64,000 nucleotides of DNA from Puia dinghuensis (GCA_026225275.1 JAMFSL010000090.1:1-64000), one strand, 5' to 3'; numbered from the stretch's first letter, positions 1 through 9,921 are shown. A program made the numbers and translations. The notes: generated from the letters alone by a model not told the origin.

Positions 1-3000
1 ATTAAGAGCCGACGGAGTGAGGATGGCCGGCTGATCCGGATCGACCGGTATGGCGAGGGGGAAAAACCCCGGATAGAAGCTGACGGGCTTTTTCGTTCGG
101 CGGTGCATATTTTCAATACCGAATATATCGAGGTATGCCATCTGGATATCAGTAACTATGGGCCGGAGCGGGTAGCGGGGCGGACTGGCATTCTGGTGGA
201 GTTAAAGAATTTTGGGATTGGTCACGCGATACGCTTGTGGGATTTGGATGTCCATGACGTCAATGGGAGCCTTGTGAAAAAAGAGGGAGGAGGAGCCGGC
301 ATTACTATTCAGAATGGCGGTGTGGACACGCCATCCCGGTATGACGGGCTTGTCATCGAGGGCTGCACCATTCGGTATTGCGAACGCAACGCGATCATCA
401 TGAATGGAAATTCCAGGCGTACGGCCTGGTTTCCCAACACGCATGTGGTGATCCGGAAGAACCTGATCGAACAGGTACCCGGGGATGGAATCGTCCCGAT
501 CGGTTGCGACAGTGCGCTGATCGAATGGAATGTCATGCGGGGTTCGACGCGGATGCTGCCCGATGGGGAATCTGCTGCCGGTATCTGGCCCTGGAGCTGT
601 GACAATACCGTCGTACAATACAATGAGGTCAGCGGTCATAAGGCCCCCTGGGACGGGCAGGGTTTCGATGCCGACTGGAACTGCCATAATACCACTATTC
701 AGTATAATTACAGCCATGACAATGAGGGCGGTTTCCTGCTGATCTGCAATGATGGAAGCGCCAGTTCCAGTTGGAGCGACGGCACGCAAGGGACCGTTAT
801 CCGGTATAATATCAGCGTCAATGACGGACTGCGTAATACGGGGAAGCATGCGGGGTTTTCACCGGTCATCCATATCGCCGGGCCCGCCGTCAATACGCAT
901 ATTTATAATAATATTATTTATGTGCCGCACCGCATTGGCGGATTAGATAGTACGTTGGTCGAGTTTGGCAACTGGCATGGGTATGCGGATAGTACGTTTA
1001 TTACCAACAATATTTTTTATATCGATGGGACGGGTGATTATGCGCTGGCGAAGGGGAAGGATATTTTCTTTAGCCATAACTTATATTATGGTGAGCAGTT
1101 GAACAGGCCGGATGATCCCGATGCGATGGTGGGGGATCCTGGTTTCAGGCGGTTGCCTGTTATGGGGGCAGCTGGTTTTGCGGCGTTGGAGGGGTTTAAG
1201 CTGAAGCCTTCTTCTCCTGCTTTAGGGAGGGGGGTGGGGGAAAGGGTGAAGGATTTTTATGGTAATGCGACCGGGGGGATGATAAATATTGGGGTGGATC
1301 AGGGGATAAAGGGGCAGCGGGGTGAGGGACGGGGTGCGGCGGCGGGGTCCCAAGGCGAAGGACCGAAGGCAGTGGCGGGACGGCCGGGTGAGGGATCGCG
1401 GCGGGAGGACGGTGTAGTGGGCAGGCATTTGTTTGCGCTGGGCGATTCGGTTTTCTTGTTAGACGGCCGACCTTTTCAGATGATCTCCGGGGAGATGCAT
1501 TATACGCGGGTGCCGCGGGAGGCGTGGCGTGCGCGGATGAAGATGGCCAAGGCGATGGGGCTGAATACCATTGGCACCTATGTGTTTTGGAATGTACATG
1601 AGCCGCAGCGGGGACAGTTTGATTTTACCGGCAACAATGATATTGCGGAGTATGTTCGGATTGCAAAGGAAGAGGGATTGTGGGTGGTTTTGCGTCCCAG
1701 TCCCTATGTGTGTGCGGAATGGGAGTTTGGCGGATATCCATACTGGTTACAGGAGGAGGCAGGGCTGGTGGTGAGGAGCAAAGAGGCGGCCTATCTCGCC
1801 GAGTATAAAAAATATATCATGGCGATTGGGCGGCAGTTGGCGCCTTTGCAGGTTAACCATGGGGGTAATATTCTGATGGTGCAGATTGAGAATGAATATG
1901 GCAGCTATGGCAGCGACAAGGAATACCTGGAGATCAATCGGCAGCTATTCCGGGAGGCGGGGTTTGACGGATTGCTGTATACCTGCGATCCGGCCCCTGA
2001 TGTGGCCCGGGGGCATTTGCCGGGGCTTTTGCCGGCCGTCAACGGAGTCGACAATCCGGCCAGGGTGGAACGGCTGGTTCGCGCCAACCATGATGGGAAG
2101 GGGCCGTTCTATATTGCTGAGTGGTATCCTGCGTGGTTCGACTGGTGGGGTGAGGCGCACCACACGGTGCCGGCTGCGCGGTATGTCTCCGGACTCGATG
2201 CCGTGCTGAGTGCCGGTATTTCCATCAATATGTATATGTTCCATGGGGGGACCACCCGTGGGTTCATGAATGGCGCCAATTTCAAGGACTCCACGCCGTA
2301 TGAACCGCAGATCAGCAGCTATGACTATGATGCGCCGCTTGATGAGGCGGGGAATGCAACCGATAAGTACATGCAGTTCAGGACTGTGATCCAGCGGCAT
2401 CTGGCGGCGGGTGAGAAGTTGCCCGATGTGCCGGCGGTCAAGCCGGTGATGGCATTTGCACCGATTGCGATGGGTGCTTCGCTGGGTTTGTTTGAGCTTT
2501 TGGGCGACTCTGTGACGAACGAGACGCCGTTGACTTTCGAGGATTTGAATCAAGCGTATGGGTATGTGTTGTATCGGACGGTGGTGGATAAGGGTGGATC
2601 GGGATGGCTGACCATTGGTGGGTTAAGAGATTATGGAATTGTTTTTATCGATGGGCGACGGGTTGGGGTATTGGATCGCCGGTTGGGGCAGGACAGTTTG
2701 ATGATCGGGGCGAATCCGGGTTCCCGGCTCGATATATTGGTTGAGAATATGGGGCGGGTCAATTTCGGGCCGTATCTGTTGCAGAATAAGAAGGGGATAA
2801 CCGGGAAGGTGAGTTTTGGCGGGGAGGAGTTGAGGGGGTGGAGGATGTGTGGGTTGCCGTTCGATCATGCGCCTGTGGTGGGATCGGGGGGGCTTTCGGT
2901 GGCGGATGGGTCGGTGGGCGCAGGGGCTAGCGATGCGCGTTTCGATGCGGGGGTACCGGTGGTGCGGAAGGGAAGCTTTTCGATCGATCAGCCGGCGGAT

Positions 3001-3240
3001 ACTTATTTCGATATGAGTGATTGGGGAAAGGGATGTGTGTGGGTGAATGGCCATCATCTTGGAAGGTATTGGACCATCGGGCCGCAGCAGACTTTGTATG
3101 TGCCGGCCGAGTGGTTAAAAAAAGGAGTCAATGTGGTGGTGGTGTTCGAGGAGCTACGGCCGGAGCAGGCAGAGCTAAAGACCGTGGATCATCCTATTTT
3201 AGATCATCTTCAAAAATCAGATCATCTTCAAAAATTATAA
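1..3240 (+). CDS. Beta-helix / GH35 beta-galactosidase fusion (5' partial)
   Basis: Secreted-type polysaccharide enzyme; the frame is open from base 1, so the true start lies upstream (the GTG at 103 is internal). Roughly the first 390 visible codons form a right-handed parallel beta-helix rich in Asn ladders. A Gly/Arg/Glu-rich linker (about 1290-1425) leads into a full GH35 domain beginning near FALGDSVFLLDGRPFQ. The clan-A acid/base is the second Glu of QIENEYG (codon at 1894) and the nucleophile is the Glu of IAEWYPAW (codon at 2119). Two C-terminal jelly-roll segments follow. GH35 removes terminal beta-galactose; the beta-helix could bind or cleave a polymer, but no lyase residues are evident. 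The next gene starts 3 bases downstream, so this heads an operon-like run of four glycosidase genes. The join of two full domains is uncommon; an assembly error is possible but the frame is clean. Confidence 0.9.
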   Translation: MKSRRSEDGRLIRIDRYGEGEKPRIEADGLFRSAVHIFNTEYIEVCHLDISNYGPERVAGRTGILVELKNFGIGHAIRLWDLDVHDVNGSLVKKEGGGAGITIQNGGVDTPSRYDGLVIEGCTIRYCERNAIIMNGNSRRTAWFPNTHVVIRKNLIEQVPGDGIVPIGCDSALIEWNVMRGSTRMLPDGESAAGIWPWSCDNTVVQYNEVSGHKAPWDGQGFDADWNCHNTTIQYNYSHDNEGGFLLICNDGSASSSWSDGTQGTVIRYNISVNDGLRNTGKHAGFSPVIHIAGPAVNTHIYNNIIYVPHRIGGLDSTLVEFGNWHGYADSTFITNNIFYIDGTGDYALAKGKDIFFSHNLYYGEQLNRPDDPDAMVGDPGFRRLPVMGAAGFAALEGFKLKPSSPALGRGVGERVKDFYGNATGGMINIGVDQGIKGQRGEGRGAAAGSQGEGPKAVAGRPGEGSRREDGVVGRHLFALGDSVFLLDGRPFQMISGEMHYTRVPREAWRARMKMAKAMGLNTIGTYVFWNVHEPQRGQFDFTGNNDIAEYVRIAKEEGLWVVLRPSPYVCAEWEFGGYPYWLQEEAGLVVRSKEAAYLAEYKKYIMAIGRQLAPLQVNHGGNILMVQIENEYGSYGSDKEYLEINRQLFREAGFDGLLYTCDPAPDVARGHLPGLLPAVNGVDNPARVERLVRANHDGKGPFYIAEWYPAWFDWWGEAHHTVPAARYVSGLDAVLSAGISINMYMFHGGTTRGFMNGANFKDSTPYEPQISSYDYDAPLDEAGNATDKYMQFRTVIQRHLAAGEKLPDVPAVKPVMAFAPIAMGASLGLFELLGDSVTNETPLTFEDLNQAYGYVLYRTVVDKGGSGWLTIGGLRDYGIVFIDGRRVGVLDRRLGQDSLMIGANPGSRLDILVENMGRVNFGPYLLQNKKGITGKVSFGGEELRGWRMCGLPFDHAPVVGSGGLSVADGSVGAGASDARFDAGVPVVRKGSFSIDQPADTYFDMSDWGKGCVWVNGHHLGRYWTIGPQQTLYVPAEWLKKGVNVVVVFEELRPEQAELKTVDHPILDHLQKSDHLQKL
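1347..1397. repeat. Possible degenerate copy of the dispersed GC-rich element (in the fusion linker)
   Basis: Lies inside the linker joining the beta-helix and GH35 parts. Read on the minus strand it contains CGCCACTGCCT followed by CGG, the same string seen at the intergenic copy near 28260, and it shares the GATCCCTC end seen in the copy near 9995. It encodes Gly/Glu/Pro-rich residues. The match is partial and the region is low in complexity, so this copy is the least certain. Confidence 0.35.
3201..3236 (+). repeat. 18-bp tandem repeat at the 3' end of the GH35 gene
   Basis: Two adjacent 18-base units starting AGATCATCTTC differ only at the last base. A weaker third relative (GGATCATCCTATTTT) precedes them. 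They encode DHLQKS and DHLQKL, the last residues before the stop codon, and so extend the C-terminus beyond the GH35 domain. Confidence 0.75.
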
Positions 3241-3242
3241 AT

Positions 3243-4226
3243 ATGTACAAATCCTTATCGTTAGTTGTTAGTTTAATGGTTCTTGCTTTCCGCACCGGTG
3301 GTGGCGATCAGTTTACACCCGGGCAGCCGTGGATGGATGACAAGGGCGAGGTGATCAATGCACATGGCGGGGGTATCCTGTATGATCATGGTAAATATTA
3401 TTGGTATGGGGAAAAGCGTGGCGGTCATGGTTCGCAGGGCGTCAATGTGTATTCCTCTTCCGATCTCTATCATTGGAAGTTCGAAGCGCTGGCGCTGGAG
3501 CCATCCGCGGATACGACCAGTGATATTACGGCCGGCTGTGTGATGGAGCGACCCAAAGTGCTGTACAATAAGAAGACCCGGAAGTATGTGATGTGGTTTC
3601 ACCTGGAGCTGAAGGGTAAGGGATATAGCGCTGCGCGGGCGGCGGTCGCCGTCAGTGATAACCCGATCGGGCCGTATAGCTATGTGAGCAGTTTCCGGCC
3701 GAATGGGAATATGTCCAGGGACATGACCTTGTTCACCGACGAAGATGGTGCTGTCTATCATATTTATTCTGCCCGGGAGAATTATGACATGCGGATAGCG
3801 CGGCTGGCTGATGATTATCTATCCGACACGCCTGCCGACAGTCTGATCGCCAAGGATCACCAGGAGGCGCCGGCGATGTTCAGGTTCAAGGGTACGTATT
3901 ATCTTATTACCAGTGCCTGTACCGGCTGGGCTCCTAACAAGGCCAGTCTGTATACTGCAACAAGCGTATTTGGGCCCTGGGCGCGTCAGGGTACGCCTTT
4001 CCGCGGCGATAATGCCGACCTGACTTTTGGCGGGCAGTCTACCTATGTGCTGCCGATGCCGGGCAAGAAGGGGAAGAATGTGGATTTTATTTTTATTGGC
4101 GACCGGTGGAACCCGCATGACCTGAAAGATAGCCGGTATCTTTGGTTACCTATATCCATGCAGGGTGATTCGGTGACCATTCCCTGGCGGGATGATTGGG
4201 ATTTAAGTGTTTTTAATAATAAATAG
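3243..4226 (+). CDS. GH43-like family glycoside hydrolase, exported
   Basis: About 327 residues with an N-terminal hydrophobic export signal (MYKSLSLVVSLMVLAF). The five-bladed propeller pattern is that of the GH43 branch containing exo-beta-1,3-galactanases: HGGGIL near the start, GKYYWYGE, then a VMERPKVLYN segment whose Glu is the probable general acid, and EAPAMF further on. An in-frame start at 3021 would overlap the GH35 gene; the ATG at 3243 is chosen because the export signal begins there and the gap to the upstream stop is 2 bases. It lies 3 bases before the GH2 gene, so co-transcription is likely. The galactanase call is inferred from motif similarity; arabinosidase or xylosidase activity cannot be excluded. 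Confidence 0.8.
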   Translation: MYKSLSLVVSLMVLAFRTGGGDQFTPGQPWMDDKGEVINAHGGGILYDHGKYYWYGEKRGGHGSQGVNVYSSSDLYHWKFEALALEPSADTTSDITAGCVMERPKVLYNKKTRKYVMWFHLELKGKGYSAARAAVAVSDNPIGPYSYVSSFRPNGNMSRDMTLFTDEDGAVYHIYSARENYDMRIARLADDYLSDTPADSLIAKDHQEAPAMFRFKGTYYLITSACTGWAPNKASLYTATSVFGPWARQGTPFRGDNADLTFGGQSTYVLPMPGKKGKNVDFIFIGDRWNPHDLKDSRYLWLPISMQGDSVTIPWRDDWDLSVFNNK

Positions 4227-4229
4227 ACT

Positions 4230-6656
4230 ATGTACAGAAAGGCGATTATTCTCTTTGGCTGGTGTTTAGTGGGGATTTGTGCTTTGGGACAGAGACAGCA
4301 TATGGCATTCGATGAGGGGTGGAAGTTTCATTTGGGCAATGCTGCCGATCCGTCCCGGGATTTCAATTATGGCATCAACAATATCCTGTCCAAGACCGGC
4401 TGGGCTGCGGGCACTTGTATTGCGCCCAACTATAATGACAATACCTGGGAGAGTGTGCAGCTGCCGCATGACTGGGCGGTGACCCTGCCTTTTCAGTATC
4501 TGCACAATGGCGATATCGATTCGCATGGTTACCGGCCAGTGGGCGGGATGTATCCCGAGAATAGTATCGGGTGGTACAGGAAGAGCTTTACGGTGGACCG
4601 TGCTGATTCAGGGAAAAGATGGGTGATACAGTTTGATGGGATCTACCGGGACAGTAAGGTGTGGGTGAACGGGTATTATATCGGCGGACATTTCAGCGGG
4701 TATACGAGCTTTAATTTCGATGTAACAGACTTTTTACGATTCGACGCGAAAAATGTGATCGTAGTGCGGGCGGACGCTACCCAGGAAGAGGGATGGTTCT
4801 ATGAAGGGGTGGGGATTTACCGGCATGCGTGGTTGAACAGTTATAGCGATGTACATATCGCAGATGATGGCGGGGTCTTTGTGCATACGGCGCAGAAGGG
4901 CCGGGATGCCGAGGTGACTGTGGAGACGAAAGTCGTTAATAAAGATATTGAGGCCGCGGATGCGACCGTGTCGGCGGCCCTGACCGCGAGGGATGGGAGT
5001 GTGGTAGCCACGGGCAAGGAATTGCCGCTGCGGCTGGCGGTGGACGGGGACGGTAAGGTAACGCAGACGTTGGTGTTGCGGAATGCGAAATTGTGGTCGT
5101 TGACCGAGCCCTATTTATATCGTGCTCTGGTGCTCGTGCGGTCCGGCGGGCGGGTCATCGATAGCGTACGCGTGCGGTTTGGGGTGCGGACCATCCGGAT
5201 CGATAAGGACAAGGGATTATTTGTGAATGACCAGCCTGTCAAGGTGCAGGGGGTATCTTGTCACCAGGATCATGCGGGGTTAGGGAGTGCTTTGCCGGAC
5301 TATGTGCAGTATTACCGGATCGGATTGCTGAAGGAGATGGGGGTGAATGCTTATCGGACCACTCATAATGCGCCCACGCCCGAGCTGCTGGACGCCTGTG
5401 ATAGTCTGGGGATGCTCGTGATGGATGAGACAAGACTGTTGAACAGCGGAGCAGAGTATGAAGGACAGTTGCGGGACCTGATCCTGCGCGACAGGAATCA
5501 TCCGAGTATTTTTATCTGGTCCATTGGCAATGAAGAACATGCTACGCAGCGAACGGATATCGGCAAGCGGATCACCCAGAACCAGGTGTTGTTGCAGACA
5601 TCGCTGGATCCGACGCGGACCTGTACCTATGCCTGTAATATGGGGAATGTCTATCATGGCGTCAACCAGGCCATACCCGTACGGGGTTTCAATTACAATT
5701 TGAATGGAATCGATCCCTATCGTAAGGAGCATCCTGATCAACCGTTGATCGGCACCGAGATGGCGAGTACCGTGAGCACGAGAGGTATTTATGTGCGCGA
5801 TACCGTCAGGGCATATGTGCCCGATTATGACAGTGTGTATCCTCCCTGGGCCAGTACGGCCGAGACGTGGTGGACCATTGCCGCAGCGAGAGAATGGTAT
5901 ATGGGTGGGTTCGCATGGACCGGTTTCGATTATCGCGGAGAGCCTACACCATATGAGTGGCCGAATATCAATTCGCATTTTGGGATCATGGATATGTGCG
6001 GATTTCCGAAGACCGTATATTATTATCAATCCTGGTGGACCGACAAGGATTTTGTGCATATCGCTCCCCATTGGAACTGGAAGGGAAAGGAGGGGCAGTC
6101 CGTCAGGGTCTGGGTGAACACCAATGCGGATAATGTAGAATTGTTTTTAAACGGTAAGAGCCTGGGGAAGAAAGATATGCCGAGAAATAGTCATTTGACG
6201 TGGGATGTCGCATATCAGCCAGGGGTGCTGGAAGCGGTGGCGTATAAGAAGGGGAAGAAGATCGTTTCGCGTGTTGAGACGACGGGCGCGGCTTATAAGA
6301 TCGTGCTGACACCGGCGCGGACCGAGCTGCCGGCCGATGGGGCGGCGGGGACCGTGGTGAATGTGAGTGTGGTCGATAAGGAGGGAAAGGAGGTGCCGGA
6401 TGCGGGGAATAAGCTGAGGTTTGTGTTGAAGGATGAGGGGCCAGGCAGCGCAGGAAGCGGAGCCATTATCGGGGTAGGGAATGGCGATCCGAGCTGTCAT
6501 GAACCCGACAAGTGTGCCGATGGGAATTGGGCGAGGAGTTTGTTTAACGGGAGAGCACAAGTGATTATACGGGCAGGGCATGAGAAGGGGAATGTGATAT
6601 TGAGGGTGGATGGGGACGGATTAGAGGGTGCGGAGGTTCGACTGGCAGAGGAATAG
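4230..6656 (+). CDS. GH2 beta-galactosidase-type enzyme, exported
   Basis: 808 residues with a signal peptide (MYRKAIILFGWCLVGICALG). The order is a sugar-binding jelly roll, an immunoglobulin-like domain, a TIM barrel, then a DUF4982-type domain (near VWVNTNADNVELFLNG) and a final Ig-like module. The acid/base is E435 in SIGNEEH and the nucleophile E510 in IGTEMAS. This architecture is common for exo-beta-galactosidases in Bacteroidota polysaccharide loci. It is the third gene of the glycosidase run. GH2 also holds mannosidases and glucuronidases; galactosidase is favoured by overall architecture and by the GH35 neighbour. Confidence 0.88.
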   Translation: MYRKAIILFGWCLVGICALGQRQHMAFDEGWKFHLGNAADPSRDFNYGINNILSKTGWAAGTCIAPNYNDNTWESVQLPHDWAVTLPFQYLHNGDIDSHGYRPVGGMYPENSIGWYRKSFTVDRADSGKRWVIQFDGIYRDSKVWVNGYYIGGHFSGYTSFNFDVTDFLRFDAKNVIVVRADATQEEGWFYEGVGIYRHAWLNSYSDVHIADDGGVFVHTAQKGRDAEVTVETKVVNKDIEAADATVSAALTARDGSVVATGKELPLRLAVDGDGKVTQTLVLRNAKLWSLTEPYLYRALVLVRSGGRVIDSVRVRFGVRTIRIDKDKGLFVNDQPVKVQGVSCHQDHAGLGSALPDYVQYYRIGLLKEMGVNAYRTTHNAPTPELLDACDSLGMLVMDETRLLNSGAEYEGQLRDLILRDRNHPSIFIWSIGNEEHATQRTDIGKRITQNQVLLQTSLDPTRTCTYACNMGNVYHGVNQAIPVRGFNYNLNGIDPYRKEHPDQPLIGTEMASTVSTRGIYVRDTVRAYVPDYDSVYPPWASTAETWWTIAAAREWYMGGFAWTGFDYRGEPTPYEWPNINSHFGIMDMCGFPKTVYYYQSWWTDKDFVHIAPHWNWKGKEGQSVRVWVNTNADNVELFLNGKSLGKKDMPRNSHLTWDVAYQPGVLEAVAYKKGKKIVSRVETTGAAYKIVLTPARTELPADGAAGTVVNVSVVDKEGKEVPDAGNKLRFVLKDEGPGSAGSGAIIGVGNGDPSCHEPDKCADGNWARSLFNGRAQVIIRAGHEKGNVILRVDGDGLEGAEVRLAEE

Positions 6657-6708
6657 GGTATAGGGTGGGCAGGATAGCGTGTGGGCTGATCATGCAATAG
6701 ATTAGATT

Positions 6709-9700
6709 ATGTATAGTGCTTTATTCAGTGTGCTCTTTCTGGCGCAGATGAGCGGCGACACGACCGTTCCTGCGATTGCGCATCAACAGCTTTTACTTAG
6801 CGGTAAGGTTCAGTATCATATTACTACGGCAGGCGATCCTTTGCCGGGGAGTAAAGTGGATCTGAGGTCGCCCGATGCGTGGTTGTTTTTCGATCATATC
6901 CGGCCGTCGGTGTTCAAGGAGCGGTATTTGTCGCGGATCACTGTACGAGGTGGTGCGGCGATCGTCGATTCCAATGTGCGGCTTGTGCAGTATTTGCAGG
7001 GTTGTGTAGTGATGGCGCAGGGGGCTGGTTACCGGCCGTTGACCGTGTATGCGGGTGCTGCCGACTCCATGGCAATGGAGTTGTATACCTATTACCGGTT
7101 ATCGGCACTGGGGGCTTTTGATAAAAAGATCACTGCTTTTGTGTTGAAACATGGGTATATGGCGACGTTTGCGGAGAATCCGGAGGGGACGGGTGCGAGT
7201 AAGGTGTATGTCGCGGCTGACAGTGACTTGCGGGTGACAGACCTGCCGGAGGCATTGCGGAACCGGATATCATATGTGCGTGTGTTCCCGTGGCGATGGG
7301 TGGCTAAGAAAGGTTGGACCAATGGGATCAAACTGGCCGATACGTTGAGTTGTCAGTGGAATTATGACTGGGGCAATAACCGGACCTCTACGTTGGATGA
7401 GGAATTTGTGCCTATGCGGTGGGATCTGCGGGGACCAGATTTCGCGGTTACCGATGCGATGAAGAATACTACCGAGTTGCTGGGGTATAATGAGCCCGAT
7501 CATACCGATCAGGCCAATATGACGCCCGACCAGGCCATCGCACAGTGGCCGTCGCTCGAAGAGTCAGGGTTGAGACTGGGTGCGCCGGGGGTGAGTGATG
7601 GAGGGCTGCGGTGGTTATATATATTTATGGACAAGGCCGATTCGGCAGGTTTCAGGATCGATTTTGTGCCGGTGCATTTTTATCGCGGGTGTTATTCGGC
7701 CGAGCAGTTTTATGTTTTTTTGAAGACCATTCATGACCGGACGCGGCGGCCCATCTGGGTGACCGAATGGAATAATGGCGCGAACTGGACGACATCGGCT
7801 GAATGTCCCAAGCCGACGTATCAGCAGCAGGCCGATACCTTGCGTAGCTTTCTACATATGCTGGACACCTGTAGTTTTGTGGAACGTTATTCCTTATATG
7901 AGTGGGTGGAGGATACACGGCAGCTGTTTTTACAGGCCAAGGATAGTATAGTGTTGAACCCGGCGGGAGGGGTGTACCGGGATAACGCCGCCCCGATGGC
8001 GTATAACGCGTCGGCCCAGGATGACTCCATCGTGGTATCGCGGCCGCCTCGTCGACGGAAGGCTGAGCCGGCAGCTCCGGTCGTTGCAATCGATAAGCCT
8101 GCACAGGAAGGGGTGGCGCCGTTGATCACGGCGATGCCTTCGCGGTATAGTGTAAGTCTGAATGGTCCATGGCGATATATTATCGATCCGTATGAAACGG
8201 GATTTTTGGATTATCGGTATAAGGAGCTGGCTCCGACTGATCCGGGGGCGTATTGGAATAGTGATGTGCCGAAGGGTAAGACTGATAAGATAGAGTTTGG
8301 GTATAGTGGCAAATATACGCTGAAGGTGCCGGGGGACTGGAATCACCAGGGGGCGAAGTTTGAATATTTAGAAGGGACCGTATGGTATGAGAAGAGTTTT
8401 GATTTTGTCAAGGCTGGCGCCGCCGATGCTGTCTACTTATATTTTGGCGCGGTGAATTATCGGGCCGATGTATATCTCAACGGTCATAAATTAGGGATGC
8501 ATAAGGGTGGGTTTACGCCATTCGATTTTTTGGTTCCGGATTCGGTCCTGCGGGCACATGGCAATTACCTGGTGGTGCGGGTGGACAACCGGCGGTTTCC
8601 CGATGAGGTACCGACCGTGAATACCGACTGGTGGAATTATGGGGGGATCACGCGGGAGGTGCGACTGGTGGAGGTACCGCCGACGCATATCCGGAGTTTT
8701 TTCCTGCAGCTGAAGCGGCCTGCGGCCGGCATGGAACCATCCGATACGGCAGAGGGATGGGTACGGGTGGATGGACCGGCGTCGTCGGCGGTGGTGGAGA
8801 TCCCGGAGTTAGGGATACGACAGTCGTTTGCGATCGATAATTGGATGACGTCGTTGCGGGTGAAGTTGGGGAAGGTTCGATTTTGGTCGCCGGAGTCGCC
8901 GGTATTATATAAGGTGATCGTGTCTGTGGGGACCGATAGGGTCGAGGAGAAGATCGGATTCAGGACCATACAGGTGGATGGGAAGAAATTATTATTGAAT
9001 GGGAAGCCGGTGTTTTTGCGGGGCATCTGTATGCATGAGGAGGTGCCGGAATTGGCGGGGAGTGAGGGATTGGCGGGTGGTGCGCGGAGAGCGTATTCCC
9101 GGCAGGATGCGGCGTTGTTATTGGGTTGGGCGAAGGAGTTGGGATGTAATATGGTGCGACTGGCGCATTATCCGCATGATGAGACGATGACGAGGATGGC
9201 GGATTCGCTGGGGATATTGGTTTGGTCTGAGATACCGGTATACTGGACCATCGACTTTGGGAATCCGGAAGTTTATGCGAAGGCGTTGACACAGCTTGCG
9301 GCGATGATCGAAAGGGATCGGAACCGGTCGAGTATTATCTTATGGTCCGTGGGAAATGAGACGCCGGTGAGTAGCGTCAGGACGGCTTTCATGCGTCACC
9401 TCGTCGAAGCGGCGCGGGTGATGGACTCGTCGCGGCTGATCACGGCGGCCATGGAGGTCAACTATGGGTCGGGGAAGGATACGCATGTCGTGGATGATCC
9501 ATTGGGGAAGTATGTCGATGTCGTATCTTTTAACGAATATTTAGGATGGTATGGCGGGCTGCCGTCGGCGTGCCGGACGGCGAACTGGAGTACGCCGTAT
9601 AATAAGCCGATGTTTATCAGTGAGACAGGGGGTGAGGCGTTAGCGGGTTATCATGCCGATAGTCTGACGCGGTGGAGTGAGGAATATCAGCAGTGGTATT

Positions 9701-9921
9701 ATCGGGAGCAGGTGGCGATGTTTCGGCGGATGCCGGATAATTTTGTGGGATGTTCGCCGTGGATATTAGTGGATTTCCGATCGCCCAAGCGGAATAATCC
9801 GGTGTATCAGGAGGGGTGGAATAACAAGGGGCTGATCGGGCATGATGGGCGGAAGAAGAAAGCTTTTGCGGTGCTGAGAGGATATTATGAAGGGGTTAAG
9901 AAGAATGGGAGTTTTCAATAA
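6709..9921 (+). CDS. GH128-GH2 double glycoside hydrolase
   Basis: 1070 residues with two catalytic modules. The N-terminal part (about 200-420) matches the Asl1/GH128 beta-1,3-glucanase core: E262 in GYNEPDH as acid/base and E353 in WVTEWNNG as nucleophile. A short Arg/Ala/Pro linker near residue 445 leads to a GH2 module (about 470-1065): SLNGPWRY, then E884 in SVGNETP and E972 in FISETGGEA. The GH2 half resembles beta-glucuronidase/galactosidase-type enzymes. A weak N-terminal hydrophobic stretch (MYSALFSVLFLAQ) may be an export signal. It is last in the glycosidase cassette, 52 bases after the GH2 gene. Both sets of catalytic residues are intact, which suggests sequential endo and exo attack; the substrate is inferred only. 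Confidence 0.85.
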   Translation: MYSALFSVLFLAQMSGDTTVPAIAHQQLLLSGKVQYHITTAGDPLPGSKVDLRSPDAWLFFDHIRPSVFKERYLSRITVRGGAAIVDSNVRLVQYLQGCVVMAQGAGYRPLTVYAGAADSMAMELYTYYRLSALGAFDKKITAFVLKHGYMATFAENPEGTGASKVYVAADSDLRVTDLPEALRNRISYVRVFPWRWVAKKGWTNGIKLADTLSCQWNYDWGNNRTSTLDEEFVPMRWDLRGPDFAVTDAMKNTTELLGYNEPDHTDQANMTPDQAIAQWPSLEESGLRLGAPGVSDGGLRWLYIFMDKADSAGFRIDFVPVHFYRGCYSAEQFYVFLKTIHDRTRRPIWVTEWNNGANWTTSAECPKPTYQQQADTLRSFLHMLDTCSFVERYSLYEWVEDTRQLFLQAKDSIVLNPAGGVYRDNAAPMAYNASAQDDSIVVSRPPRRRKAEPAAPVVAIDKPAQEGVAPLITAMPSRYSVSLNGPWRYIIDPYETGFLDYRYKELAPTDPGAYWNSDVPKGKTDKIEFGYSGKYTLKVPGDWNHQGAKFEYLEGTVWYEKSFDFVKAGAADAVYLYFGAVNYRADVYLNGHKLGMHKGGFTPFDFLVPDSVLRAHGNYLVVRVDNRRFPDEVPTVNTDWWNYGGITREVRLVEVPPTHIRSFFLQLKRPAAGMEPSDTAEGWVRVDGPASSAVVEIPELGIRQSFAIDNWMTSLRVKLGKVRFWSPESPVLYKVIVSVGTDRVEEKIGFRTIQVDGKKLLLNGKPVFLRGICMHEEVPELAGSEGLAGGARRAYSRQDAALLLGWAKELGCNMVRLAHYPHDETMTRMADSLGILVWSEIPVYWTIDFGNPEVYAKALTQLAAMIERDRNRSSIILWSVGNETPVSSVRTAFMRHLVEAARVMDSSRLITAAMEVNYGSGKDTHVVDDPLGKYVDVVSFNEYLGWYGGLPSACRTANWSTPYNKPMFISETGGEALAGYHADSLTRWSEEYQQWYYREQVAMFRRMPDNFVGCSPWILVDFRSPKRNNPVYQEGWNNKGLIGHDGRKKKAFAVLRGYYEGVKKNGSFQ

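Noticed and set aside
5280-6071. Minus-strand open frame of 263 codons
   Set aside because: Antisense to the GH2 catalytic domain.
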